Notes: generated by a model from the sequence alone, not told the origin. Shown: positions 45,246 to 54,748, numbered from the stretch's first letter. The stretch: 64,000 nt of DNA from JBKPCD01 sp046727175 (GCA_046727175.1 JBKPCD010000003.1:1-64000); one strand, 5' to 3'. Program-made: numbers and translations.

Positions 45246-46883
45246 GTGTGCGAAGAAAAGGCACTATACTCGAGCGTGTCCGGACGCGGTCTTGCGCGGC
45301 ATGTCGACGAGTGGCTCGATCGGCGGCATCCGTGGCTCCTGGTCCTCCTCACGCTCGGTTATCTCGAGACGGCTGTCGTGAAGGCGAGGACGAAGCCGTT
45401 CTGGCACGACGAAATCTACACAATCCTCGTTTCGGGACTGCCGTCGCTTTCATCGATGTGGCGAGCGGCGATGGACGGGATCGATCTCTCACCTCCGCTC
45501 AACGCGTGGATGACGCGCGCCGTGCACGACGTCGCCGGTGTCGGTCATGTCTCTACACGTGTGCCGGCCATGGTTGGATTCTGGATCATGCTCGCCACTG
45601 TCTTTCATATCGTCCGGCAGCGTGCGGGGACAACCGCGGCGCTCGCGGCTGCGCTGATTCCGTTTTCGACCGCTGCATTCCGCTATTCGTACGAGGCGCG
45701 TTCCTATGGTCTGATGCTCGCGCTATTCGCCCTGGGGCTGTACGCCTGGGGAGAGGCGACCCGCGGACGCCGCCGTTCGGTCCATCTTCCGCTTCTGGCA
45801 GTCGCGCTCGCCGCCGCGCCGTGGAACCACTACTACGCGGTTCTGACGTTCCTGCCGATTGCTGCCGGCGAGCTGACGCGTCTCGTGCAGCGCCGGCGAA
45901 TCGATGTCGGCATCGCCACCGCATTCGCCTTCGCCGGAGTCGCCATCTTGCCCATGCGCTCACTGATTGCAGGCGCCAGACACCAGAATGCGATGTTCTG
46001 GTCGGTTCCCCAGGGGCCTCGCGACATTTCAGAGGCCTACTTGTTCCTGTTCGAGCCGCTCAGTGATCGACGCTTCATGATCGCCGTCGTCGTGATCGCA
46101 TTGATTCTCGTCGTCTCGGCTCTGACGGACAGGGACACCGCTGCTTTACCAAGGCGCGCGCTCCCGGTGCACGAGGTGATTGCCGGGTTGGTTGCGCTGC
46201 TGCTCCCGATTTTCGGATCATTGCTTGCCCGATGGGTAACCGGCGCCTTCGTTCCGCGGTACTTCCTCACGACTGTCGTGTCCTTCAGCCTGGCGATTCC
46301 GCTGGTGCTGTGGTGGTTGAACGTGCGCGCATCAGGGGCCGAATTCGTGCTCTGCGCCGTACTCGTTTTCACGTTCGCTCAATCCGTCGCGGGATCCTTG
46401 CTGGGCCGCCATAGCTTTGAGCATCCGGTCCGGACGCGCACGCTCTTGCTCCGTTCGCTCGAGACCGAGGGCCCGACCGTCATCCCGAGCAGCCTGCAAT
46501 TCTTGCAACTGTGGTACTACGCGCCACCCACGCTGAAAGCGCAGCTGCGCTATCTCGCCGATCCGGCCGAGGCGGCGAAGAGAAGCGGATCCAGCACAAT
46601 CGATCAGGGATACCTCGTGCTGGCCCGCTGGACATCGGTTCCCGTCGAACCATACACCGGTTTCGTGGGCTCGCATCGGGAGTTTCGGGTGTACGCCGCG
46701 GGGTCCGGCTGGTTGATCGATAAGCTTCGTCAGATTGGAGCCAACGTCCAGGAGGTTGGGCGCGAACGCGGCGGGCAACTCTATCGCGTGCGACTCGAAT
46801 CCGGGGCGCTACACGATGCCAGTGAACCGACGTCACGCACTTCTGGGAGTGAGCGTTCGCTACCGCACCTTGAAGATCCGTAG
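45246..46883 (+). CDS. GT39/ArnT-like membrane glycosyltransferase
   Basis: 545 residues, about 11 transmembrane helices, and after TM1 the periplasmic motif KPFWHDEIYTILV, in which the acidic residue of the HDE pattern is the usual catalytic base of GT39/GT83 enzymes. The C-terminal soluble part (about residues 390-545) contains EGPTVIPSSLQFLQLWYY. Such enzymes move a sugar from a polyprenyl carrier to a glycan or protein. The start is GTG at 45246; GTG at 45276 is possible and would agree better with the candidate -10. It overlaps the next gene convergently by 24 bases. Confidence 0.8.
   Translation: MCEEKALYSSVSGRGLARHVDEWLDRRHPWLLVLLTLGYLETAVVKARTKPFWHDEIYTILVSGLPSLSSMWRAAMDGIDLSPPLNAWMTRAVHDVAGVGHVSTRVPAMVGFWIMLATVFHIVRQRAGTTAALAAALIPFSTAAFRYSYEARSYGLMLALFALGLYAWGEATRGRRRSVHLPLLAVALAAAPWNHYYAVLTFLPIAAGELTRLVQRRRIDVGIATAFAFAGVAILPMRSLIAGARHQNAMFWSVPQGPRDISEAYLFLFEPLSDRRFMIAVVVIALILVVSALTDRDTAALPRRALPVHEVIAGLVALLLPIFGSLLARWVTGAFVPRYFLTTVVSFSLAIPLVLWWLNVRASGAEFVLCAVLVFTFAQSVAGSLLGRHSFEHPVRTRTLLLRSLETEGPTVIPSSLQFLQLWYYAPPTLKAQLRYLADPAEAAKRSGSSTIDQGYLVLARWTSVPVEPYTGFVGSHREFRVYAAGSGWLIDKLRQIGANVQEVGRERGGQLYRVRLESGALHDASEPTSRTSGSERSLPHLEDP
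45263..45270. promoter_or_regulatory. Overlapping divergent -10 elements
   Basis: ACTATACT at 45263-45270 reads TATACT on the plus strand (45265-45270) and TATAGT on the minus strand (45268-45263). It lies within the first codons of the plus-strand gene. The -35 parts are poor (TAGACC at 45240 with 19-base spacing on the plus strand). Confidence 0.3.
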
Positions 46884-48416
46884 CTCCGGCCCTGGATGAT
46901 CGTCCGACGGCGTGAACCTGACGAGCTCGGTGCTCTGCTCGAAGAGGCGCATGTATGCCGCGTAATCGGCCGGGTACTTGTGCGGCTCGCCCAGGGCCGC
47001 GCCGTACTTCTGTGACGACGCGACGAGGTAGTCGAAGCCCTCACGCACGTAATCCTGGTGTTCGCGCGGGGCGTGCGTGAGGTGGTCGGAGGTCAAAACG
47101 GGGATGTTGACGGTGCGATATCCCTCCGCCGACAGCAGCAGCACGCGCGTTTCGATACCGACCTTCGAGTTTTTCGGGATGTTGGCGACAATCCACTCGT
47201 GCGCCTGCTCGACCGTGCTCTGGCGGCCAATACGGCGGTCGAATCCAATCGCCTGACTCGTCGGCGGCAACAGCGCCGCCACCGTAAGGGCGACGATCAG
47301 CGCAGTCCGTGGCGCGCGCGGGATTTCGTACCGGCGCAACACGCTGACGCCGGAGATGACGGCGGTTGCCACCAGCACGCAGAGTGCCGGTGCTATCGGC
47401 AGCAGATAACGGCCGTACACAATCCGCTGGTCGGAGATGAACAGGTAATACACGAGCGGGAACGCGACAACGAGCGCCCAGCGTACACGGCCGGGGCCGC
47501 GAATCAGCCGGTTGACGGCGAGCGCGAGCCCTACGGTCATGAGGAGAATCGCCGGCGAGCCGAACGCGATGCGGAGATGTTTGAGGTACAGAATCCACGC
47601 GGGCTCGGGTGGCGGCTTCACGGTGCGGTACTGATTCGCGAGTCGCGCGAAGCCATTGAGGAATGCCGGCAGATCGAGAACCGAGTACGGCGCAGCGATG
47701 AGAAAGGCCGCGGCGCAGCCGGCGAGGACCCACAGCGCGCAGACGAGGCGCGACGGACTCGCCGGCACCGTCATCCAGCATGCGACGAGCGGCATCAGAA
47801 TGGCGAGGGCTCCATTGTATTTGGTGGCGGTGGCAAGGCCTGCCGCCACACCGGCCCACATGAACGCGCGGGCATTGCCCCGCTCATGTGCGCGCAGCGA
47901 CAGCATCATCGTCAGCGTGACGAAGAACGTCAGTGGAACGTCCGTCAACACGTAGTGCGACTGCGCGACGTGGAGGGGCAGCACCGTCAGCAACCCTGCC
48001 GCCAGAAGCGCATGACGCGCCCCCCATCGCAACCCAATCTGGAAGACGAGAAGCACCGTGGCGACCCCGAACGAGGCCGTGACCACGCGGGCCCAGAGAT
48101 AGAAGTCCTCAGCTGGCGCCTGTTCGAGCGATGCCCACTCGCCGTCCAGCGCTCCCCACATGAATCGGGCACAGGCGACAGCCGCCTGAACGTACATGTA
48201 AAGCGTCGGATAGTCGAAGAAGTGCGGGTGCAACGAGCCGCCCTTGATCATGTTGACGGCACGCTCGAGGACTTCAGGCTCGTCGACCTGCAGCGAGTAC
48301 GGAATCCCGTGGCCGAGGGCCCAGAAGCGGAGAACAGCCGCAAGAATCAGAATGGAGACGAGCCCCACACGTGACGGCTTGAGATCGCCAGCTTCGCGCC
48401 ACTCGCGCTCGGTCAA
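46860..48416 (-). CDS. GT39-like membrane glycosyltransferase
   Basis: 518 residues with about 11 hydrophobic segments. After the first helix comes the catalytic-type motif LQVDEPEVLERAVNMIKGG, followed by FDYPTLYMYVQAAV. The C-terminal third (about residues 380-518) is a soluble periplasmic domain (GRQSTVEQAHEWIVANIPKN). Likely transfers a mannosyl-type sugar from a lipid carrier. It starts with TTG. It is the last gene of the minus-strand glycan operon, 85 bases after the GT4 gene. Confidence 0.8.
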   Translation of the reverse strand: MTEREWREAGDLKPSRVGLVSILILAAVLRFWALGHGIPYSLQVDEPEVLERAVNMIKGGSLHPHFFDYPTLYMYVQAAVACARFMWGALDGEWASLEQAPAEDFYLWARVVTASFGVATVLLVFQIGLRWGARHALLAAGLLTVLPLHVAQSHYVLTDVPLTFFVTLTMMLSLRAHERGNARAFMWAGVAAGLATATKYNGALAILMPLVACWMTVPASPSRLVCALWVLAGCAAAFLIAAPYSVLDLPAFLNGFARLANQYRTVKPPPEPAWILYLKHLRIAFGSPAILLMTVGLALAVNRLIRGPGRVRWALVVAFPLVYYLFISDQRIVYGRYLLPIAPALCVLVATAVISGVSVLRRYEIPRAPRTALIVALTVAALLPPTSQAIGFDRRIGRQSTVEQAHEWIVANIPKNSKVGIETRVLLLSAEGYRTVNIPVLTSDHLTHAPREHQDYVREGFDYLVASSQKYGAALGEPHKYPADYAAYMRLFEQSTELVRFTPSDDHPGPELRIFKVR

Positions 48417-48501
48417 GTTTTGTCCTCAAAAAACTCCAGCTTACTCGACGACTTTCCGGCGATGGCCGCGCCGGATTCGCGACCATGCGCTGCGTAACAG
48501 G

Positions 48502-49749
48502 CTAACCGAGGAGGTCCCTGTATAGTTGCATCGTCAACGCTCCCGCCGCGGTCCAGGAGAATTCGCGCTCCACGATCGCGCGTCCTTGTTTTCCCATCGC
48601 GGCGAGCTTGTCTATTGATCCGAGCGCGCCGCTGATGGCCGCCGCAAGTGCCGACGGGTCGCCCGGCGGCACGAGCCACCCGTTCACGCCGTTACGCACC
48701 TTGTCCGGAATCCCACCTGCGGTCGTTGCGACGACGGCCCGGCCGTGCGCCATCGCCTCCAGCGTCACGAGCGAACTACCTTCGTACAGCGAGGGGTGCA
48801 CGAAGAGCGTCGCCCCTTCGTACCACGCGTGCAGGTCGCGATTGTCGACCCGTCCGGGCAGCAGCACATTCCTTTCGATACCCGCATGCGCAATCGCACG
48901 CTGCAGCCCACCTCTGAAGGGTCCGTCTCCAATGACGACCCATCGCCAGCGGCCCTCCCCGAGTCGAGCTGAATGCTCGCGCAGTGCACCGAGCGTGGCC
49001 GCGAGCAGGTGAAATCCCTTGTTCTCCTCGAGCCGGCCGACGCTGAGCAGAACGATCTCCTCGCCGCCGATGCCGGCAGCGCCACGCACGCGATCTCCGT
49101 CGTTGCGATTGGTGAGTCCGTCGATCCATCGCAGATCGAGCGCGTTCGGTATCACGCGAATGCGTTCTGGTGGAACCTTCAGGTGCGTTCGCACTGCCGG
49201 TTCGAGGACTCGATCAGTCGCAATCACCGTGTCGGCCGCTCTCGCGCACGTGATTACCGCGCGCCGCAGTGGAAGGTACGCGGCACGTTTGAGCCGGGCG
49301 CGTCGCGGATCGGTCGCGCCAAATTCCTCGAGACCCTGTGGATTGAGCACCAGCGGCGCTCTCGACGACGACCGTCGCCTTGCATATCCGAGCACGCTCG
49401 CACCGAGGCCGTGGACGATGTCGACGTGCCCGGCATGGACCATCTGCCACGCGAGGTGTCCCGCCCGTTCTCCGAAAAGCGGATACGCCGTGCTCCTGTC
49501 GAGCACCGTCGTACCGCGCCGTCCTGCGAGCGGAAAGGTTCGATATGGGACCGTGCGCAGTGTGATGTCGGGATGAACGGCCGCTCCATCGGGCGCGTTT
49601 TTTCCCGGGCGACGGGTGATCAAGGTGACCGTCGAACCCGCATCTGCGACAGCCCGGACGAGATCGTACACGTGACGCTCGAGTCCCCCAAACCCGTGGA
49701 GTGGGTACACGGACCTGGCGACGACAACCACACGAAGACGCTTCGTCAC
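48502..49749 (-). CDS. GT4-family glycosyltransferase
   Basis: 415 residues in the GT-B fold. N-terminal half: VYPLHGFGGLERHVYDLVRA (glycine-rich loop) and VHGLGASVLGYARRR. C-terminal half: LLSVGRLEENKGFHLL, PGRVDNRDLHAWYEGATLFVHPSLYEGSSLVTLEAMAHGRAVVAT (EX7E motif with the E of YEGSSL). Cytoplasmic, uses a nucleotide sugar; acceptor unknown. Overlaps the next upstream gene by four bases (ATGA). Confidence 0.92.
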   Translation of the reverse strand: MTKRLRVVVVARSVYPLHGFGGLERHVYDLVRAVADAGSTVTLITRRPGKNAPDGAAVHPDITLRTVPYRTFPLAGRRGTTVLDRSTAYPLFGERAGHLAWQMVHAGHVDIVHGLGASVLGYARRRSSSRAPLVLNPQGLEEFGATDPRRARLKRAAYLPLRRAVITCARAADTVIATDRVLEPAVRTHLKVPPERIRVIPNALDLRWIDGLTNRNDGDRVRGAAGIGGEEIVLLSVGRLEENKGFHLLAATLGALREHSARLGEGRWRWVVIGDGPFRGGLQRAIAHAGIERNVLLPGRVDNRDLHAWYEGATLFVHPSLYEGSSLVTLEAMAHGRAVVATTAGGIPDKVRNGVNGWLVPPGDPSALAAAISGALGSIDKLAAMGKQGRAIVEREFSWTAAGALTMQLYRDLLG

Positions 49750-51005
49750 CCGTTCGACTCCGCAATCAGCTCGCGATAAAGCGTTTCGATTCGGGAGACG
49801 ATGGCAGAGGAATCGAACAGAGCTTCGACGCGTTTGGCTGCCGCTGCGCCGAGTCTCCGCCGCAAGTCCTCATCGGTCCTCAAACGCCTCACATCGTCGG
49901 CCAATTCCTCCGGCGTGGTCGAGAGCAGGCCGGTTTCTTCGTCGACGATGATGTCGCGCGTGCCGCCGGTGTCCATCGCGGCGATGGGCACGCCCAGCGC
50001 ACTCGCTTCGATCAGGACGCGGCTCAGCGACTCCGGGCCTCGCGACGGAAAGACGAGCACCGATGCGTGTGCAAGCCATGATGCCGCAGCATCCTGATCG
50101 ACCCAGCCAGTCAACCGGATGTCGCGGTGCGATTGGGCTGCAGCAGCTGCAATCGACGATCGCTCAGGCCCGTCGCCGGCGATGACGAGAGGCCACTCCA
50201 GGTCGGCGCGTTCGGCGACGCGCACGAGGTGCGACGTGCCCTTGTTCGGTGCCAGCTTCCCGAGATAGAGCGCGTAGGGTTTTGCGAGCTGGCGTGGACG
50301 TGCGGCCCGCCGGCGCAGGTCACTGATGTTTACCGGGTTTCCGATGATCTCGATACGCGCCGATGCAACCTCCGGCGCGCGGGATCGCAGGTCGGCCGCG
50401 ATCGTCGAGCTGACGGCAATCACGGCGCTGGCGCGCGCCAGGCCGGATTTCTTGCGAGCCAGGTTCGCGCGCATATAAGGAATCATCGGCAGTGCGAGCG
50501 GCCATGCAGCTCCGGCTCGCGGACGAATGCACTGCGTCATCATGCCCGCAGAGCATGCCGGGCAGAGTGATTGCCCGTCACGCGTGTGGATCAGATCCGA
50601 CCAGTAGCACACGGGCCAGTAGTCGCGGACTGTGCACACCGACGGCACACGCGTGATGCGACCAGCCTCGATCGCGGGCAAACACGTGAGCACGTGCTGT
50701 GCATGGATGACGTCGATGCGCTCGCGTGCGAGTCTTTCGGTCAGGAACTCCGACAGGCGCGGATAGAACCGTTCGTTCTTGCAGTAGTTGCGCAGGTACG
50801 GGACCGCCGGGGCGGCGGCACCGAATTCGCGGATCCGGAATCCATCGTAGGCATTCGTGCGAGTGCCGGCGGGCGTGCCCGGGCGTGCATGGACGACTGA
50901 CACATCGTGCCCCCGCGTCCGCAGACCGCGCGCGAGCTCGTACGTGCTCCACCCGCTGCCGCCGCAGTCCGGGGGGAACGAATCGGTTGCCAGCAGGATC
51001 TTCAT
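49746..51005 (-). CDS. GT4-family glycosyltransferase
   Basis: 419 residues, GT-B fold: FPPDCGGSGWSTYELARGL, VIHAQHVLTCLPAIEAGRITRV, then YALYLGKLAPNKGTSHLVRV and VLVFPSRGPESLSRVLIEASALGVPIAAMDTGGTRDII. A cysteine-containing insertion (CYWSDLIHTRDGQSLCPACS) is typical of bacterial transferases with a metal-like knuckle. Both neighbours overlap by four bases, so the three GT4 genes form one translationally coupled run. Confidence 0.92.
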   Translation of the reverse strand: MKILLATDSFPPDCGGSGWSTYELARGLRTRGHDVSVVHARPGTPAGTRTNAYDGFRIREFGAAAPAVPYLRNYCKNERFYPRLSEFLTERLARERIDVIHAQHVLTCLPAIEAGRITRVPSVCTVRDYWPVCYWSDLIHTRDGQSLCPACSAGMMTQCIRPRAGAAWPLALPMIPYMRANLARKKSGLARASAVIAVSSTIAADLRSRAPEVASARIEIIGNPVNISDLRRRAARPRQLAKPYALYLGKLAPNKGTSHLVRVAERADLEWPLVIAGDGPERSSIAAAAAQSHRDIRLTGWVDQDAAASWLAHASVLVFPSRGPESLSRVLIEASALGVPIAAMDTGGTRDIIVDEETGLLSTTPEELADDVRRLRTDEDLRRRLGAAAAKRVEALFDSSAIVSRIETLYRELIAESNG

Positions 51006-52168
51006 TCAAGAGCACGTGCACGGCCGTGTTTCACGCGTCCCACGATCGCCCGCTCGAGCGCTTCGCAGTGCGATTTCCAACTGTATTCACGAACTGCCCG
51101 TTCACGGGCGGCCCGTCCGAGTTGCTGCCGCAGCTGGGGATCCGCGAGCCGCATCAACGCCTCGGCAAGAGTAACAGGTGACGGCGGGTTGTACAAGATG
51201 CCCTCGCGCTCGTGCCCGACGAGCGCAGGAATGCGTCCAACACGCGGTGCTACGACCGGAAGTCCTGTTGCCATGTATTCGAAAATCTTCAACGGCGACC
51301 AGTAGAACCCGAGCGTCAGCGGCGGATGAGCGTCCAGATCGAACGGCGCCACTCCGATGTCAGCGGCTGACAAGCACGCCGGCATCCGTTCGTGCTCCAC
51401 CGCTCCCGCAAACACCAGATCGGCCAACCCCTCTGCCTCGGCTCGGACGTTCGGCAGCTCGGGACCGTCGCCGATGAAGACAGCACTGATCGATTGCTGA
51501 TGCTCCGCACGCCGCAATTTGAGCGCTCGCACGAGCTGGATGGCTCCGTGCCACCGCCGGAATGCTCCTGCAAAAACCGCTACTACGCCGGGCGGACGCT
51601 TGAACGGGAGTGGTCCGCCCGCGTTTTGATGGAACCGTTCGATGTCGGCGCCCCATTCCAGCTCCAGCACTTTCGAACCGGGCGTACCCTTCGGCAGAAT
51701 CGCCGCACTCGGCGTGACGATGAGATCCGAACGGCGACACAGGTGCTCGCGCCATCGGCGCATCGGCTCCACGATGAACGCCCGATCGAGCAGGGCCTTC
51801 GAGGATCCGCGGTAGTCGATCACTGGCGCGTTCACCTCGAGGACAGTGACGGCGCCGACCGCGCTGCCCGCCAGAATCCCTTCCCCCGCGAAATTGTAGT
51901 AACGCTCGATGACGACATCGGGCCGAAGGCGCTCGGCGATTCGCCGAATGGCCTTGGCTCTGACCCATCGGAGCTGATTCACGGCAAACGGCGGCCGCAT
52001 CGCCGTCCACCTGACCCGTCCCTCCGGGAACGGCTGCTCGCCCGGGGACGCGAGCACATGAACGTCGTGCCCCAGCGCCGCGAGCCCTTCGGCCACGGCC
52101 CGCACGTGCACCGATCCACCCTTCGTACCGGGGACCGTCTGATCGATCGCGGCGTAGAGGACGCGCAT
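51002..52168 (-). CDS. GT4-family glycosyltransferase
   Basis: 388 residues, GT-B fold: TVPGTKGGSVHVRAVAEGLAALGHDV, IERYYNFAGEGILAGSAVG, VVAVFAGAFRRWHGAIQLVRAL, and PFDLDAHPPLTLGFYWSPLKIFEYMATGLPVVAP. The YSWKSH segment near the C terminus matches related sugar transferases. First gene of the three-gene coupled GT4 run; a long hairpin repeat separates it from the methyltransferase upstream. Confidence 0.9.
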   Translation of the reverse strand: MRVLYAAIDQTVPGTKGGSVHVRAVAEGLAALGHDVHVLASPGEQPFPEGRVRWTAMRPPFAVNQLRWVRAKAIRRIAERLRPDVVIERYYNFAGEGILAGSAVGAVTVLEVNAPVIDYRGSSKALLDRAFIVEPMRRWREHLCRRSDLIVTPSAAILPKGTPGSKVLELEWGADIERFHQNAGGPLPFKRPPGVVAVFAGAFRRWHGAIQLVRALKLRRAEHQQSISAVFIGDGPELPNVRAEAEGLADLVFAGAVEHERMPACLSAADIGVAPFDLDAHPPLTLGFYWSPLKIFEYMATGLPVVAPRVGRIPALVGHEREGILYNPPSPVTLAEALMRLADPQLRQQLGRAARERAVREYSWKSHCEALERAIVGRVKHGRARALE

Positions 52169-52198
52169 GGTGTCTATGAACTGTGCCGCGGCCGGGCT

Positions 52199-52342
52199 CG
52201 GAGGAGACGGAGGGCACGGACAAACCCTTCACCAGGGAGCCACGACTCACGGAGACATTTCTTTTGGAGTGCGTGAAAATCTTTCCTCCGTGAACCCCGC
52301 GACTCCGCGGTGAAAGGTCTGTCCGTGCTCCCCGCCGCCTCC
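52199..52342. repeat. Long imperfect palindrome, CACGGAG/CTCCGTG family
   Basis: A left arm at about 52199-52260 and its imperfect complement at about 52277-52342 form a hairpin of roughly 60 bases per arm with core CACGGACAAACCC/GGTCTGTCCGTG and CACGGAG/CTCCGTG. It fills the 178-base gap (52169-52346) between the methyltransferase and the first GT4 gene. Same family as 43116-43182. Confidence 0.8.
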
Positions 52343-52346
52343 GTGC

Positions 52347-53396
52347 TCACTTTTTCACGAGCAGCGCGAAGAACGGCCCGGACGTGATTCGGCCGAACAG
52401 CACCAGATCGAGCCTCATCGCGAACGAGAGAAGACGTAGCGCCGCATACGTGATCCGGCTCGTTGCGATCCACTGTTTCGCAGAGGCACGCGCTTCGCGG
52501 ATCGCCCATGCCTCGGAATCTGCCGCGCTGCCGTCAGACTCGAGCCTGGCTTTCGCGCGCCGCGCGAGCGCACGTTCGGCGACGCGGATCAGGATGTTCT
52601 CGACGAACCCTCCGACAATCGGCGTATAGAACCGGATCCGCTCGATGCGGAACCCCGCCGTTGCGACGACCTCCTCGAGGTCGCGAACGTCGCGAAGCGG
52701 ATTCACGTGGTCCGACTTCCTCAGACGCTCCTGGCGCATGTCGATGAGACCGACGCGTTCCAGCTGACGCGCGAACGCGTTGATCCAGCGGAGCCCGACC
52801 GCGATCGGCGCATTCTTCCGCAGGTGCGTGTAGACGAACAATTCGCCACCCGGCGCGAGCACGCGAGCCGCTTCAGCGAGCATCGATGCGAGCGCGTCGC
52901 GCGAGAGGTGTTCGAGCACGTCGAGGGAGTACGCCTTCGTGAACGTGCCGTCGGCGAACGGCAGCCGTCGGAGATCGCCGAGCAGCAGGTCCACGTCACG
53001 CCTGGCGTCCTCGGCGAAGAACGGGGCGATATCGATGCCGACGTTCGACGCGCCGCAGTCGCGGTTCCACAGCAGCGTGCGTCCGCTGCCGCATCCGAGA
53101 TCCACGACGACATCAGCTGCTCCCGGCCGAAGGAACCGGCGCAGCATATCGTTGCGGATCTTCGATCCCAGGAGCGGCGGCGACACCCGCTCGTGCCGGG
53201 CATCAGCGTGAAGCGCTTCATCGAGATAACGCGTCTGCTCGGTGAACTCGACCGCCGGCCGCAGATCGAGATACGCGCCGTTTACGCCGGCGTATTGCCG
53301 CCCGCAGCCCGTGCACACGGCCCGCTCTCCGTCGGCGGCGATGCCGGATCGGCACTCGGGACAGCGAACCAGTTCCCACAATCGCCTGGAAATCAT
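52347..53396 (-). CDS. SAM-dependent methyltransferase with Zn-ribbon-like N terminus
   Basis: 349 residues. The N-terminal 45 residues are a Trm112-like zinc ribbon (LVRCPECRSGIAADGERAVCTGCGRQYAGVNGAYLDLRP). A class I methyltransferase fold follows with the SAM motif VVDLGCGSGRTLLW and the post-motif EDARRDVDLLLGDLRRLPFADGTF, ALDVLEHL. Typical of glycan-cluster methyltransferases that modify a sugar or lipid. Its start overlaps the upstream GT4 stop by four bases. Confidence 0.88.
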   Translation of the reverse strand: MISRRLWELVRCPECRSGIAADGERAVCTGCGRQYAGVNGAYLDLRPAVEFTEQTRYLDEALHADARHERVSPPLLGSKIRNDMLRRFLRPGAADVVVDLGCGSGRTLLWNRDCGASNVGIDIAPFFAEDARRDVDLLLGDLRRLPFADGTFTKAYSLDVLEHLSRDALASMLAEAARVLAPGGELFVYTHLRKNAPIAVGLRWINAFARQLERVGLIDMRQERLRKSDHVNPLRDVRDLEEVVATAGFRIERIRFYTPIVGGFVENILIRVAERALARRAKARLESDGSAADSEAWAIREARASAKQWIATSRITYAALRLLSFAMRLDLVLFGRITSGPFFALLVKK

Positions 53397-54742
53397 TGCC
53401 GCGCAGCGACGACCTGCTCGAACAACGCTTCGAGTCGTTCAGCGCGCCGATCCCAGCTGTACTGCCGGACGGCATCGAACGCTGCACGTCCCAGCCGCGC
53501 GGTAAGCACCGGATCGCGGGCGATCCCCCTGATCCCCTTCGCCAGCGCCTCGGCGTCGCCGGCTTCGACCAGGATCGCGTCAACCTCGTTGGTCAACACC
53601 TCACGGATCGCGGGAAGATCCGAAGCGATGATTGCGCGTCCCGCAGCCATGTACTCGAACAGCTTGAGCGGCGACGTGAACCGCGTGGAGATCGCCGACC
53701 GCGGATTCGGCAACGCGAGCATCGTCGCACGCGCGAGATACCGTCGCACGGCTGGCGGCTCGACATAACCGGTGAACGTGATTCTTTCGGGGATCCCGAG
53801 GCGCGCGGCCTGCATTCTGAGTCGACCGAGATCGGGTTCCTGTTCGTGGCCGCCGACGATCAATCCGTCCACCTCCGGCACGCGAGCGAGCGCGTCGAGC
53901 AGGATATCGACACCTTTCCATGGATAAAGATGACCCGCGTAAACGACGAGCGGGCGTCGAGCCGCCGCTCGCGGCTCGGTAGCTCGGTGGCGCGGTCGCT
54001 CGGTAGCTCGTTGGTCGGATTGCCGTCCGACGCTCGTCGGTTCCCCGTTTTGACCAATCCGTGATCCGCGTTCATCCGCATTCATCCGCGTCTCGTGTGT
54101 TTGATCCGTGCGAATCCGCGTCTCGTCAGACTGGTTCGCGAAGATCCGAGCCCCATCCGGGATAACCGTACATCGCGTCCGCGTACCGTAGAGCGCCTCC
54201 AGCTCCTTCGCGAGTCCATGCGTGATCGTGACATACCCATCCGCGTGTCGCCAGACGCGCGCTTCGCGGCGGGCGAGCCGCCGCAGCTTCCGCGCATCCG
54301 ACGGGCGAGCCGTGACGACGAGGTCCGGCAGCGCCGCAGCCACCTCCGGTGCGTATCCGTGCGATTCGTAGACAATCAGCGGCCGCATCGATCGCGGGAT
54401 CCGCAGGAGAATTGACGCGACGCCGAGATCACGCGTGAGCACGATGTCAGCGGCCGTCCGAAACGCCAGTGCCATCGCGTGACGGAGATAACCAATCCGT
54501 TGACCTGCTCCAGATCCCACGAACCGGCCGAGTTCGACCGGCGCTCGCTCGATCACGAGTCCATCCAGCGGCGGCAGCCCATAGTAGGCGAACGGATCCC
54601 GTGCCGGCCGGTGCGAGTCGGGCCGAACGACCAGATGCACTCCGTGGCCCCGTCTCGCCAACGCATGACACGTCTCCATGGTCTGAATGCCGTTCGCGCG
54701 CTCGAGCGGAAATCGGATGTCGGCAAAGTACAGGATACGCAC
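53393..54742 (-). CDS. GT4-family glycosyltransferase with in-frame repeat insertion
   Basis: 449 residues, GT-B fold: FPLERANGIQTMETCHALARRGH at the N terminus and, in the C-terminal domain, VYAGHLYPWKGVDILLDALAR, FTGYVEPPAVRRYLARATMLALPNP and TSPLKLFEYMAAGRAIIAS. Between the two domains (about residues 195-258) lies an extra 55-60 residues of charged low-complexity sequence (DETRIRTDQTHETRMNADE, ATERPRHRATEPRAAA) encoded by short repeats. Interdomain linkers in this family are normally about 10-20 residues, so the insertion may be tolerated there. Confidence 0.88.
   Translation of the reverse strand: MRILYFADIRFPLERANGIQTMETCHALARRGHGVHLVVRPDSHRPARDPFAYYGLPPLDGLVIERAPVELGRFVGSGAGQRIGYLRHAMALAFRTAADIVLTRDLGVASILLRIPRSMRPLIVYESHGYAPEVAAALPDLVVTARPSDARKLRRLARREARVWRHADGYVTITHGLAKELEALYGTRTRCTVIPDGARIFANQSDETRIRTDQTHETRMNADERGSRIGQNGEPTSVGRQSDQRATERPRHRATEPRAAARRPLVVYAGHLYPWKGVDILLDALARVPEVDGLIVGGHEQEPDLGRLRMQAARLGIPERITFTGYVEPPAVRRYLARATMLALPNPRSAISTRFTSPLKLFEYMAAGRAIIASDLPAIREVLTNEVDAILVEAGDAEALAKGIRGIARDPVLTARLGRAAFDAVRQYSWDRRAERLEALFEQVVAARQ
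53974..54124. repeat. Octamer array and ATCCGCGTTC repeat inside a GT4 gene
   Basis: Five 8-nt units of the GCTCGGTA family at 53974-54013 are followed at 54064-54124 by several ATCCGCG units (ATCCGCGTTCATCCGC at 54064-54079). Both are translated in frame as the extra linker. A degraded relative of the octamer is at about 27095-27115. Confidence 0.8.
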
Positions 54743-54748
54743 GGACGA

